In this document: piece after piece, positions 39,046-47,800 of the stretch
How positions within the stretch are numbered: position 1 is the first letter of the stretch
Layout of the letters: every line of letters starts with the position of its first letter
DNA from: Fimihabitans intestinipullorum
Lineage (GTDB): Bacteria > Bacillota_I > Bacilli_A > RF39 > UBA660
NCBI GenBank assembly: GCA_018714965.1
Contig: DVML01000017.1
Location: forward strand, 1 to 57,983
DNA length: 57,983 bases
Reading direction: 5' to 3'
Made by a program: the position numbers and the translations under genes
Notes under the pieces: generated by a model
The model's input: only the letters and a program-made list of their open reading frames with translations
Database searches by the model: none
What the model was told of the DNA's origin: nothing

Positions 39046-41436
39046 ATGAAGTTAGAAGCATACTGGATGGAACCTTGTATTATCGTTTTAGACGGAAAGC
39101 AAAAACAAAAGATTTTAGAAACGTTAGAACGACAGAAAAAACTATATCGTTGTAAATTTTTGACGATGCGAGAACTCCTCCTCGCATGGTATGGAACTTA
39201 TCATATAGAGACCTTAGTTGCGATACAAAAAAAGAAAGAAGTTTCTTTTTCTAATGCTTTATTGATCGCTCGTAACTTACCATGGATCGAAGATAAAAAT
39301 TACGAAAGTTCCACCTTGAATGAGTTAGTCGAAATGAAAAAGGAATTGCACGAATCAGGATTATGGGAACAAGACCAATTTTTGTCGTCATATCTTCATC
39401 GTAAAAAAATCGTCGTACTAAAGACCAATTTAACAAAAAAAGAAAAGAAGATTTTTGCGGATTTGGAGCAGGATAATGAAATTATATATCCTAATATAGA
39501 AGAAGGAAATAGAACGTATTCTTATGGAAGTTACGATACTGTGGAAGAAGAAGTCGTTGCTACATTAGAACAAATTTTAGACTTATTAAAACAACAAACC
39601 GATATCAACCGAATCAAACTATGGCTGCCAAATTCTGATTATCATGCGACCGTTCACCGGTTGTTTTCACTCTTTCAAATTCCTCTTGATTTCATCGAAC
39701 GAAAACCATTGGACACTTATCCGATCGTGCAAAAATATTTGGAATTGAGACATACAAACGATCATGCTTTAGACGAGTTATCTGTAACATCGGCAATTGC
39801 AGATGAACTTTTTGAACAACTTGTACAAATTGAAAAAGAAACGTTATCGTTGGATCCAATGGATCGTTATGATGCTATTTTATATTTATGTCATACGAAG
39901 TATTATGCTAAGCCACGATATCAATATTGTGTCAGTGAAATATCTTCCTTAGAAGAGGCGAAAGAGGGAGATATCGTATTTGCCCTTGGAATGAGTTTAG
40001 GGTGTACTCCTCGTATTGCTAGAGATGACGATTATTTGTCCGATATCGAAAAAGAAATGATCGGAATCGAAACATCTCAAGAGAAAAACAAAAGAGAAAA
40101 AGAAGTGCTGTTAGAACAAATCTTACATACGAAGCATTTATATCTTTCCTATGCTAGAAAGAGTCGTAGTGGAGAGTATGCGGAAAGTCCTTTGATCGAT
40201 CTTTTAAAAGAGCGTAACGTTCTTTTAGAAAAGAATATTACATATACGTATGATAAAGAGTTATATAATCAGTATTTACTCGCATGTGCTTGGGATCAAT
40301 ATGTAAAATATCAAGAAAAGACAAAAGAGTTTCAGGATCTTTCCTCTCATGTTCCGAACGTATATCAAACGTATCACCATGAATTTCAAGGAATCGGTGA
40401 GGAAAAGCTTCATCGCTATTTACAGGAACTAACTTTATCTTATTCTTCGATTCAAACGTTTTATCAGTGTCAATTTCGTTATTATTTAAATCATGTTTTA
40501 AAACTCTACGACAAAAAAGAAGAGACGACAAGTACGTTACTTGGAAACATCGTACATGCCATTTTGTGTAGAGTATTAAAGGAAAACCTAGATACTTATG
40601 ACGAAGTGATCGACGATGTCATGAAAGAATACTATGAGACGCTAGAACTTGAAAAAAGAGATCGATTCTATCAGAAAAAATATAAAGAAGAGATCATCTC
40701 ATTGATCGATATCATAAAAAAACAACTTGCAAATACCAAGTTTGAAGGAACTTATTACGAAGAGAAATTTTCAATTGCTTTCGATCACAAAATCCCGGTG
40801 ATATTAAAGGGATTTATCGATAAAGTAATGACACTTACAATCGGAGATTATGAATACGTACTTATTATCGATTATAAAACGGGTACGATCGAAACGAATT
40901 TCAATCCAGTGATTTACGGATTAAATATGCAACTGTTGATTTATTATTACTTACTTTTAAAGACCAATTCGAATACTCGGTTTGCTGGAATGTATTGGCA
41001 GAACATTATGAAAGATTTACTTCCTTACGAAAAAGGAAAAACTTATCAAGAGAGAAAAGAAAGTGCTTATCGTTGGAATGGATATACGACCAAGGATCGT
41101 GAGATTTTAGATAGAATCGATACGAATTTAGAGAATTCTTTTATTCAATCGATGAAAGTAAAAAAAGATGGAAGTTATTATCACTATGTCAAAGCATTAG
41201 ATGATCAAGAACTAGAAAGATTACTTGCGATCGTTGAAGGTCATATCAAAGAGGCGATTGATCATATTTTGAAAGCTGATTTTAAGATCAATCCGAAGAA
41301 GATTGGAATCGAGCAAGATATTACGGGTTGTAGATTTTGTCCGTACCGTAACATTTGTTTCATGCAAAGAGAAGATGTTGTAGCACGAAAAGAGTATAAA
41401 AACTTAGAATTTATGAAGGAAGAAGGCGATTTATAA
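39046..41436 (+). CDS. addB: AddB-like helicase-exonuclease subunit (inactive helicase, PD-(D/E)XK nuclease, 4Fe-4S)
   Basis: This 796-aa protein is much shorter than the B. subtilis AddB (about 1160). It has no Walker A in the N-terminal half, so the helicase-like part is structural. The C-terminal nuclease has ILKGFIDKV (Asp592), LIIDYKTG (Asp609, Lys611) and a Gln-containing helix (GLNMQLLIYYY). The iron-sulfur staple Cys are C475 (FYQCQFRYY) and C762, C765, C771 (CRFCPYRNIC). It lies one base before addA. Together they resect double-strand breaks for RecA. Confidence 0.9.
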   Translation: MKLEAYWMEPCIIVLDGKQKQKILETLERQKKLYRCKFLTMRELLLAWYGTYHIETLVAIQKKKEVSFSNALLIARNLPWIEDKNYESSTLNELVEMKKELHESGLWEQDQFLSSYLHRKKIVVLKTNLTKKEKKIFADLEQDNEIIYPNIEEGNRTYSYGSYDTVEEEVVATLEQILDLLKQQTDINRIKLWLPNSDYHATVHRLFSLFQIPLDFIERKPLDTYPIVQKYLELRHTNDHALDELSVTSAIADELFEQLVQIEKETLSLDPMDRYDAILYLCHTKYYAKPRYQYCVSEISSLEEAKEGDIVFALGMSLGCTPRIARDDDYLSDIEKEMIGIETSQEKNKREKEVLLEQILHTKHLYLSYARKSRSGEYAESPLIDLLKERNVLLEKNITYTYDKELYNQYLLACAWDQYVKYQEKTKEFQDLSSHVPNVYQTYHHEFQGIGEEKLHRYLQELTLSYSSIQTFYQCQFRYYLNHVLKLYDKKEETTSTLLGNIVHAILCRVLKENLDTYDEVIDDVMKEYYETLELEKRDRFYQKKYKEEIISLIDIIKKQLANTKFEGTYYEEKFSIAFDHKIPVILKGFIDKVMTLTIGDYEYVLIIDYKTGTIETNFNPVIYGLNMQLLIYYYLLLKTNSNTRFAGMYWQNIMKDLLPYEKGKTYQERKESAYRWNGYTTKDREILDRIDTNLENSFIQSMKVKKDGSYYHYVKALDDQELERLLAIVEGHIKEAIDHILKADFKINPKKIGIEQDITGCRFCPYRNICFMQREDVVARKEYKNLEFMKEEGDL

Positions 41437-41437
41437 G

Positions 41438-44400
41438 ATGCACTTTACAGAAGAACAACAACAGGCAATTTATGAAACTGGGCATAATATTATCGTCAGT
41501 GCTGGAGCAGGAAGTGGTAAAACTGCTGTATTAACAGAGAGAATTATCGAAAAGTTAAAATCGGGAATCTCTCTTTCCGAGCTCGTCGTTTTAACCTTCA
41601 CAAATGCAGCAGCTTTCGAGATGAAAGAACGTGTACGAAAAAAACTCGTGAAAGAAGTAGAGGCAGGGAATGTCGCACTTGCTTCTCAGTTGGATCTATT
41701 AGATACAGCAGATATTTGTACATTTGATAGCTATAGTTTAGCCCTCGTCAAAAAGTATCACTATCTATTAGGACTTGAAAAAGATGTAAATATTTGCGAT
41801 AGCGTCATGATCGAAAGTAAGAAAAAAGAATTGATGGATGACGTGTTTAGAGAATTGTTCGAGGAAGAAGATCCATGCTTTCTAGCATTCATGGATACTT
41901 TTACTTTGAAAAGTGATCAAAAGATGCAGACGGCAATGCTATCAATGTATCGCAAGTTAGAGACGATTCAAAAGAAAGATGAGTTTTTAGATACTTATGA
42001 GTCGACACATTATAATCCTTCCTTCGAAGAGAAACTAATTCATGATTATACAAAGGTAATTCTAAGAGAGAAAGATTCTATGCTTAGAATCTTAGAGCAG
42101 ATGGAAGATGTCATATATAACGAAGTTTTAAGAGACTGGTATGAAAAGTTGTATACGATTTTAGAACCTCTAGAACATGTGAATACTTACGATGAGATCG
42201 TAGCATTATTACCAAAGTCGTTACCGAGCATGACGACGAGTAAGAAAGTAGAGGATGAAGAAAAGGAAGAAGTTAAAAAGTATTACGATCCTCTCAAAAA
42301 ATATTATCAAGCGATAAAAGAGTTATGTGATTACGAAAGCGCACAGTCTATGATCGATGAATATAGAAGCACGAAAGAGAGTGCGAAAGCTGTAATCAAG
42401 ATTTTAAAACGATTTGAAGAAAAACTCATGGCACTAAAGAAAAAATATCAAGTATTTGAATTTAGCGATATTACTCGTTTTGGAGTGATACTCTTCGAAA
42501 AGTATCCGGATATTCGAAAACAGTATCAGTCGAAGATCAAGGAAATTATGATCGACGAGTATCAAGATACGAACGATATTGGAGATTACTTTATTTCTCT
42601 CATCGCCAACAATAATGTCTATATGGTAGGAGATGTGAAACAATCGATCTATAGTTTCCGTAATGCCAATCCATCGCTTTTTATGGAAAAGTATAAATCT
42701 TATCAAGATCCTAATGTTGGTTGTAAGATCGATCTTATGAAAAACTTTCGTTCGAGAAGAGAAGTCTTATCTTCGATCAACTTCTTGTTCGAACGATGGA
42801 TGAATGAGAGATTGGGAGGAGTCAACTATACAGAAGGGCACGAGATGATCTTTGGAAACACTTCATACGAAGAAAAAGGTGCGTGTGAAGTTGATCATCA
42901 GTTGGAAGTTTTAGACTATGCTTATCTCGATCGTAGTTATCGAAAAGAAGAGATCGAAGCGTTTTTAATCGCTTCTGACATTGCAAAAAAAATAAAAGAG
43001 CACTATCCAGTGTTCGATATGAAAGAGGGAAAAATTAGAGATTTAGAATATCGTGATATTACGATATTAATGGACCGTAAGACGAATTTCGATCTATATA
43101 AAAAGATATTTACATATTTACAAATACCAATGAACATTCATAAAGAAGATGGATTTGTGATTTCTGATGAGATCTTTGTCTTGCATAGTATCCTTACGAT
43201 TTTAACTTGTATGCAAAAAAAAGATTATAACAGTACGACGTTCCGTCATCACGTGATGGGATTACTTCGTAGTTTTCTCTTTTCCTACCAAGATGAAGAA
43301 ATCTTTTCACTGTTTTTAGACGCAAAAGAAAAGAATGTTTCTTTCTATCAGGCATGGAAAGAAAGAGAATCATTGGTGGAGGCTTTATCTAACATACGAG
43401 AAGTGTATCAGTTATTGCCGACACTTTCTTTAGAACAACTCTTAAGAAAGATTTTGGAGACGTTTCACTTTTATGAAAAGTTAATGACGAAGACAGATGT
43501 CGCTCTAACTCATGCGAAGATGGAATATTGTTTGAATCTAGCACAGTCTTTAGAGAAACTTGGATACGATTTACCACAGTTTACAGATTACTTTAAAACC
43601 GCATACGAGGAGAAAATCGACGTTCAGTTTCAAATGGGAAAAGAAACGCAGAATGCAGTGCAATTGATGACGATTCATAAGTCGAAAGGACTGGAGTTTC
43701 CGCTTTGCTATTATAGTGGTCTATATAAGACGTTTTCTAAAGAAGATTTTAAAGACCGCTACTTATTAAATCAGACGTACGGATTTGTTTTGCCTGTATG
43801 GAAGGAAGGACTCAAAGATACGATTTTAAAAACGCTCGTAAAAGAAGAATATTATGAGAAAGATATCTCTGAAAAGATTCGTTTATTTTACGTTGCGACG
43901 ACACGTGCCAAAGAAAAGATGATCATGGTAGCACCTCTACAAGATTACGAGCAAGAAATCGATGATACGACAGATGCGAACAAACTTCGATATCGAAGCT
44001 TTCTAGATATGCTGATATCGATTAAGAATGCTTTAAAACCTTATTGTCGTAGTGTAAGCTTGGATGATACAGCTTGTACGCACGATTATGATAAGATACC
44101 AACGATAGAAAGAAAAGAAGAAATTACAAGTCCGTTTACATACTTTCACTACGAGGAAAAAAAAGAAGAACGACAAAGAGGAAGATATTCCAAAAAAAGT
44201 ACGTTACCAGATCTAAAAGAAAGAGACATGATGGAAAAAGGAACGGAATTCCATAGACTTTTAGAATTGATCGATTGGAACAATAGAGAAGCATTCTATC
44301 AAGAGCATCACATCGATGGATCGATCACAAAATTAATAGAGGAATTTTTTCAAGTGGCGTTTTTAAAAGATATTCAACCAATTGAGATTTACCGAGAATA

Positions 44401-44617
44401 TGAATTTACTGATGAAGGTAGACACGGTATGATCGACTTACTGATCGAAACAGAAAATACTTTCTTGATCGTCGATTATAAATTAAAGAATATCGATTCT
44501 AAAAGTTACGATGACCAATTGAATGGGTACAGGACGTATTTAAAAAAGATTACGAACAAAGAAATCAAATGTTATTTGTATTCTATTATAGATGGAATTT
44601 ATCGTGAAATAAAATAG
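41438..44617 (+). CDS. addA: AddA, ATP-dependent helicase/nuclease subunit A
   Basis: This 1059-aa UvrD/Rep-type SF1 helicase has Walker A SAGAGSGKTA at residues 21-30, motif II IDEYQDTN, motif III NVYMVGDVKQSIYSFRNA, motif V QLMTIHKSKGLEFP and motif VI FYVATTRAKEKM. The C-terminal RecB-type nuclease has HGMIDLLIETENTFLIVDYKLK with Asp and DYK active-site residues, followed by DDQLNGYRTYL. It is about 170 residues shorter than the Bacillus protein. It is co-transcribed with addB. Confidence 0.95.
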   Translation: MHFTEEQQQAIYETGHNIIVSAGAGSGKTAVLTERIIEKLKSGISLSELVVLTFTNAAAFEMKERVRKKLVKEVEAGNVALASQLDLLDTADICTFDSYSLALVKKYHYLLGLEKDVNICDSVMIESKKKELMDDVFRELFEEEDPCFLAFMDTFTLKSDQKMQTAMLSMYRKLETIQKKDEFLDTYESTHYNPSFEEKLIHDYTKVILREKDSMLRILEQMEDVIYNEVLRDWYEKLYTILEPLEHVNTYDEIVALLPKSLPSMTTSKKVEDEEKEEVKKYYDPLKKYYQAIKELCDYESAQSMIDEYRSTKESAKAVIKILKRFEEKLMALKKKYQVFEFSDITRFGVILFEKYPDIRKQYQSKIKEIMIDEYQDTNDIGDYFISLIANNNVYMVGDVKQSIYSFRNANPSLFMEKYKSYQDPNVGCKIDLMKNFRSRREVLSSINFLFERWMNERLGGVNYTEGHEMIFGNTSYEEKGACEVDHQLEVLDYAYLDRSYRKEEIEAFLIASDIAKKIKEHYPVFDMKEGKIRDLEYRDITILMDRKTNFDLYKKIFTYLQIPMNIHKEDGFVISDEIFVLHSILTILTCMQKKDYNSTTFRHHVMGLLRSFLFSYQDEEIFSLFLDAKEKNVSFYQAWKERESLVEALSNIREVYQLLPTLSLEQLLRKILETFHFYEKLMTKTDVALTHAKMEYCLNLAQSLEKLGYDLPQFTDYFKTAYEEKIDVQFQMGKETQNAVQLMTIHKSKGLEFPLCYYSGLYKTFSKEDFKDRYLLNQTYGFVLPVWKEGLKDTILKTLVKEEYYEKDISEKIRLFYVATTRAKEKMIMVAPLQDYEQEIDDTTDANKLRYRSFLDMLISIKNALKPYCRSVSLDDTACTHDYDKIPTIERKEEITSPFTYFHYEEKKEERQRGRYSKKSTLPDLKERDMMEKGTEFHRLLELIDWNNREAFYQEHHIDGSITKLIEEFFQVAFLKDIQPIEIYREYEFTDEGRHGMIDLLIETENTFLIVDYKLKNIDSKSYDDQLNGYRTYLKKITNKEIKCYLYSIIDGIYREIK

Positions 44618-44635
44618 AACAAAAGAAGTAAAATA

Positions 44636-44644
44636 TGGTATAAT
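44636..44644 (+). promoter_or_regulatory. Extended -10 promoter (TGGTATAAT) for the DUF368-uppP pair
   Basis: TGG-TATAAT lies 22 bases after the addA stop codon without an obvious terminator in between. AAAGGAGTGA then gives a ribosome site for the DUF368 gene. Confidence 0.5.
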
Positions 44645-44673
44645 GGATAAGTCAAAATAAAAGGAGTGAGTAC

Positions 44674-45549
44674 ATGAAGAAAATAAAAGAAAATATCATT
44701 CTTGGAGTAAAAGGTTTTATCATGGGAATTGCCAACATTATTCCAGGAGTCAGTGGGGGAACGCTCGCTTTAACACTCGGAATTTACGAACGTTTTATTG
44801 GAGCAATCAGTCACTTTTTCTCTAATTTAAAAGAAAATATTAAGTTTTTATTGCCGATTGCGATTGGACTTTGCCTTGCTATTTTATCGATGAGTCGTGT
44901 GATCGATTATTCGTACGAACATTTTCCAATTCCGACGACATTATTTTTCGTAGGACTTGTAATCGGAGGGATCCCAATGCTATATCACAAAGTCAAAGGG
45001 AAAAAAGAGGGAAAACAAATTTCTAGTTGGACCATTCTTCTCATGACTTTTTCGCTCGTTATCGTGATGGCATTTGCAGATCAATTATTCGGAACGACTG
45101 CAAAAGTGAATTTGAGTGGTCTAGATCTTTGGGGATACATAATTCTATTTTTCGTCGGAATGATCGCTGCAGCAACGATGGTAATTCCAGGCGTGAGCGG
45201 GTCTTTAGTATTGATGTTACTCGGATATTATTACCCAATCTTAAAGGTCGTAAAGTCTCTGACGAAATTCGAAAATTTAGGAGAGAATATCATGATTGCA
45301 GGTATCTTTGGTGTTGGTGTGTTAGTAGGAATTGTGCTCATTTCTAAAATCATCGAATTTTTATTGAAAAAGTTTGAGACAAAAACATATTATGGAGTGT
45401 TGGGATTCATTTTTGCAAGTATTCTTGCAATTCCAATTTCTACTTATAACGAGGTAGAAAATCTAGTATTTTCTGTACCTCAAATTTTAATAGGAATTAT
45501 TTTCATGGCAATCGGTGGACTCATTGCCTATAAGTTAGGAGATGAATAA
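44674..45549 (+). CDS. DUF368 membrane protein (undecaprenyl-phosphate translocase, PopT-like)
   Basis: This 291-aa protein has about eight to nine helices. It has the two inverted DUF368 motifs: MGIANIIPGVSGGTLALTLGIYERF near residue 16 and AAATMVIPGVSGSLVLMLLGYYYPIL near residue 165. Proteins of this family have been reported as C55-P flippases that return the lipid carrier to the cytoplasm. UppP is encoded directly after it and removes phosphate from C55-PP on the outer face, so the two genes form a carrier recycling pair. Confidence 0.9.
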   Translation: MKKIKENIILGVKGFIMGIANIIPGVSGGTLALTLGIYERFIGAISHFFSNLKENIKFLLPIAIGLCLAILSMSRVIDYSYEHFPIPTTLFFVGLVIGGIPMLYHKVKGKKEGKQISSWTILLMTFSLVIVMAFADQLFGTTAKVNLSGLDLWGYIILFFVGMIAAATMVIPGVSGSLVLMLLGYYYPILKVVKSLTKFENLGENIMIAGIFGVGVLVGIVLISKIIEFLLKKFETKTYYGVLGFIFASILAIPISTYNEVENLVFSVPQILIGIIFMAIGGLIAYKLGDE

Positions 45550-45550
45550 C

Positions 45551-46366
45551 ATGCTTTGGTTAGAAGTAATCATTTTAGGAATCGTACAAGGAATTGCAGA
45601 ATTTTTACCAATTTCTTCTTCTGCTCACCTCATTATTTTTAGAGACGTCTTTGGTATTGGAAGTGATATTGGAAGCAACATCGCAATGACGTTTGATATC
45701 GCATTACATTTAGGAACGTTACTTGCTATTTTGATTTACTTTTTTAAAGATTTCTGGAAGATTTTAATCAGTGGATTTACAAAGCCAAAATCGACAGATG
45801 GAAAATTGATGTGGTTTATTTTAATCGCGACGATTCCTGCTGCTATTTTCGGAGTTTTATTTGAAACGACGATCGAAGAACTAGTTCGTGGTAACTTTAT
45901 TTTAATTGCCTGTGCGCTCATCTTTATGGGAATTGTCATTTACCTAGCAGACGTATATTTTAAACAAAAAAAATCATTTAAAGATATGAAATGGACGGAT
46001 GCTCTCGTAATCGGATGTGCTCAAGTATTCGCTTTGATCCCAGGTTTTTCGAGAAGTGGAACGACGATTTCTGCAGCACGTGCGATGAAATTAAATCGTG
46101 AGGATGCAGCGAAGTTTTCATTCTATCTATCTGCACCAGTAATCTTTGGAGCATCTTTCTTAACACTACTCAAAGATAACACAGTGACACTGATCGCATC
46201 TAATGCAGGGATTTTTGCAGTCGGAATCTTAGTAGCATTTATCACGGGACTTCTATGTATCGAGTTTTTAATGAAATATATTAAAAAACACGATTTCAAA
46301 ATTTTCATGTGGTATCGTGTCGCTATGGGAATTATCGTTATTTTATGGACGTTATTCGTATTATAG
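45551..46366 (+). CDS. uppP: Undecaprenyl-diphosphatase UppP (BacA)
   Basis: This 271-aa membrane phosphatase frees undecaprenyl phosphate from the diphosphate made after wall polymer transfer. The motifs are GIVQGIAEFLPISSSAHLI (with the catalytic Glu-rich motif near residue 18) and ALIPGFSRSGTTISAARAM near residue 163, both diagnostic. It can confer bacitracin tolerance. ATG 45551 has TAGGAG nine bases upstream; an in-frame ATG at 45542 would overlap the previous gene. It works with the DUF368 protein just upstream. Confidence 0.95.
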   Translation: MLWLEVIILGIVQGIAEFLPISSSAHLIIFRDVFGIGSDIGSNIAMTFDIALHLGTLLAILIYFFKDFWKILISGFTKPKSTDGKLMWFILIATIPAAIFGVLFETTIEELVRGNFILIACALIFMGIVIYLADVYFKQKKSFKDMKWTDALVIGCAQVFALIPGFSRSGTTISAARAMKLNREDAAKFSFYLSAPVIFGASFLTLLKDNTVTLIASNAGIFAVGILVAFITGLLCIEFLMKYIKKHDFKIFMWYRVAMGIIVILWTLFVL

Positions 46367-46389
46367 AGATTGTGATAATCTCTTTTTTT
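46365..46389 (+). terminator. Rho-independent terminator
   Basis: AGAGATT pairs with AATCTCT around a five-base loop and runs into a seven-base T tract. It overlaps the uppP stop codon. Confidence 0.9.
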
Positions 46390-46415
46390 ATGATATGATA
46401 AATGAGGAGGTCGTT

Positions 46416-47258
46416 ATGGAAGAATATCGCAAAATAGAAAAAAGTATTATAAAAAAATATCGTCGTAAGTTATGGAGTAAATTTGTAAGAGCTATCAAAG
46501 ATTATGATTTGATACAGCCGAATGATCACATCGCAGTATGCATTAGTGGTGGGAAAGATTCTATGTTACTTGCAAAATGTATGGAGGAGTTAAAACGCCA
46601 TGGGCAATTCGACTTTGATGTCAGTTATATCGTAATGGATCCAGGGTATCAAGAGGAGAATCGAAAGAAAGTAGAAGAAAATTTAAAGAAACTTCATATC
46701 AATGCTGAGATTTTTCACGCTGACATTTTTAAGGTTGCAGAAAAGACAAGTGTTGGATACAACAATACACCTTGCTATTTATGTGCTCGCATGAGAAGAG
46801 GAAATTTGTATGCGAAAGCAAAAGAATTGGGTTGTAACAAAATCGCCTTAGGACATCATTTTAACGATGTGATCGAAACGATTCTTTTAAATATGATCTA
46901 TACTGGTCAATACTCTTCTATGTTGCCGAAACTTCATAGCGACAACTTTGAGGGAATGGAACTCATTCGTCCTCTTTACTACATCAAAGAAAAAGATATA
47001 GAAGCATGGGTTCGTTATAATGAACTTACGTTTATCGATTGTGCATGTTCTGTTACGAAAAAGGGTAGTGGAAAAAGAGAAGAAATGAAAAGACTTGTAA
47101 AAGAATTGGTGGATTTATATGAAGATGCAGATATTCATATTTTTAAATCGAGTGAAAATGTAAATATGAATACGATCTTAGGATATCGGTGGAATGGAGA
47201 AAAACATAGCTTCTTAGAGTATTACGAAAAAGAACAAACCTCAAAGCAAGACGATTAG
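46416..47258 (+). CDS. TtcA-like PP-loop tRNA thiolation enzyme
   Basis: This 280-aa protein has the PP-loop ATP site SGGKDS at residues 44-49, a CxxC pair in TPCYLCARMRRG (Cys120, Cys123), ALGHHFNDVIET and a third cysteine in FIDCACSV (Cys211 or Cys209). The three cysteines hold the iron-sulfur cluster in TtcA, which makes 2-thiocytidine in tRNA. Firmicute TtcA-like proteins are divergent and may act on another base. The long frame beginning in uppP is not used; ATG 46416 has GAGGAGG eight bases upstream. Confidence 0.88.
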   Translation: MEEYRKIEKSIIKKYRRKLWSKFVRAIKDYDLIQPNDHIAVCISGGKDSMLLAKCMEELKRHGQFDFDVSYIVMDPGYQEENRKKVEENLKKLHINAEIFHADIFKVAEKTSVGYNNTPCYLCARMRRGNLYAKAKELGCNKIALGHHFNDVIETILLNMIYTGQYSSMLPKLHSDNFEGMELIRPLYYIKEKDIEAWVRYNELTFIDCACSVTKKGSGKREEMKRLVKELVDLYEDADIHIFKSSENVNMNTILGYRWNGEKHSFLEYYEKEQTSKQDD

Positions 47259-47470
47259 TATATGTAATAATGTCATCTTGATTTTCAAGATTGATTATGT
47301 TTTGATAGTGGATACCAACTTCATTTAAGTTTCGTAGATATGAATCACGATGAAAAAGAAAAGATCAAAGCAGTTTACAAAGCGATGATGGATTATAAAA
47401 CTTTGCACTAATAGTGTTGAAAAGATTTAGGCAAAAAAACTACATAACTACTATCTTTTCACATATAATT
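47259..47470 (+). other. Intergenic region with a hairpin and a possible gene remnant
   Basis: A perfect hairpin (ATCTTGA-TTT-TCAAGAT, 47275-47291) lies soon after the PP-loop gene, with no T tract. From 47299 to 47411 one frame is open and ends with MNHDEKEKIKAVYKAMMDYKTLH; the ATG (47342) has no clear ribosome site. This may be the 3' remnant of a lost gene or simply chance. I see no other feature here. Confidence 0.4.
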
Positions 47471-47471
47471 A

Positions 47472-47480
47472 TGATATAAT
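47472..47480 (+). promoter_or_regulatory. Extended -10 promoter of the 6S-like RNA (TGATATAAT)
   Basis: TGA-TATAAT is followed by the first base of the RNA stem at about 47485. A second TATAAT is at 47464-47469. There is no obvious -35. Confidence 0.6.
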
Positions 47481-47484
47481 GAAG

Positions 47485-47650
47485 ATGCTAGAGGGATAAA
47501 GATTAAGAAAAAACTCTAAAATATAACGATTGGGAATCTAATTGAAATACGGTGTTGAAAACTTGCCCTTGTGAGCAAGGATCCTAATGTGTTTCATGTG
47601 ATGCCCACCTGGGAGACTGGGTTTTATCGTTAACTGTCCTTCTAGCATTT
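47485..47650 (+). ncRNA. ssrS: 6S-like RNA (SsrS)
   Basis: The RNA has a 14-bp closing stem, with ATGCTAGAGGGATA (47485-47498) pairing to TGTCCTTCTAGCAT (47635-47648) with two G-U pairs. Inside, TAACGAT pairs with ATCGTTA, followed by a large bubble and further hairpins, including CTTGC..GCAAG and CCCA..TGGG. The stretch GATGCCCACCTGGGA next to TTTTATCG resembles Firmicute 6S RNAs as I remember them. Length (about 165 nt) and the long, bulged rod shape fit 6S, which binds the housekeeping RNA polymerase. An exact family call needs a covariance search. Confidence 0.7.
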
Positions 47651-47663
47651 ATATTGTATGTAA

Positions 47664-47786
47664 CCTTATCAAGAGTGGTGGAGGGATAGGCCCTGTGAAA
47701 CCCAGCAACCTACCATAGTGTGTGGTGCTAACCTACGGGAAACCGAAAGATGAGGAGTGCTCCTTAGTCTTTCTAAGGAGTTTTTT
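47664..47786 (+). promoter_or_regulatory. SAM-I riboswitch (S-box) with terminator, controlling metK
   Basis: S-box landmarks are present: TTATCAAGAGTGGTGGAGGG, GGCCCTGTGAAACCCAGCAACC and a closing P1 (CCTTATC, 47664-47670, with GATGAGG, 47749-47755). An intrinsic terminator follows (CTCCTTAG with CTAAGGAG, 47760-47780, then TTTTTT to 47786). The 3' side of P1 can pair with the terminator 5' arm as antiterminator, so SAM binding should stop transcription. It controls metK, giving feedback on SAM synthesis. Confidence 0.95.
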
Positions 47787-47800
47787 AGTGGAGGATAGAA

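Noticed and set aside
45027..45347. 106-aa plus-strand frame within the DUF368 gene
   Set aside because: It is an alternate frame of a conserved membrane protein and lacks a ribosome site.
47299..47411. Small gene ending in MDYKTLH
   Set aside because: The start has no convincing ribosome site and the sequence matches nothing I recognise; kept only as a possible remnant in the intergenic entry.
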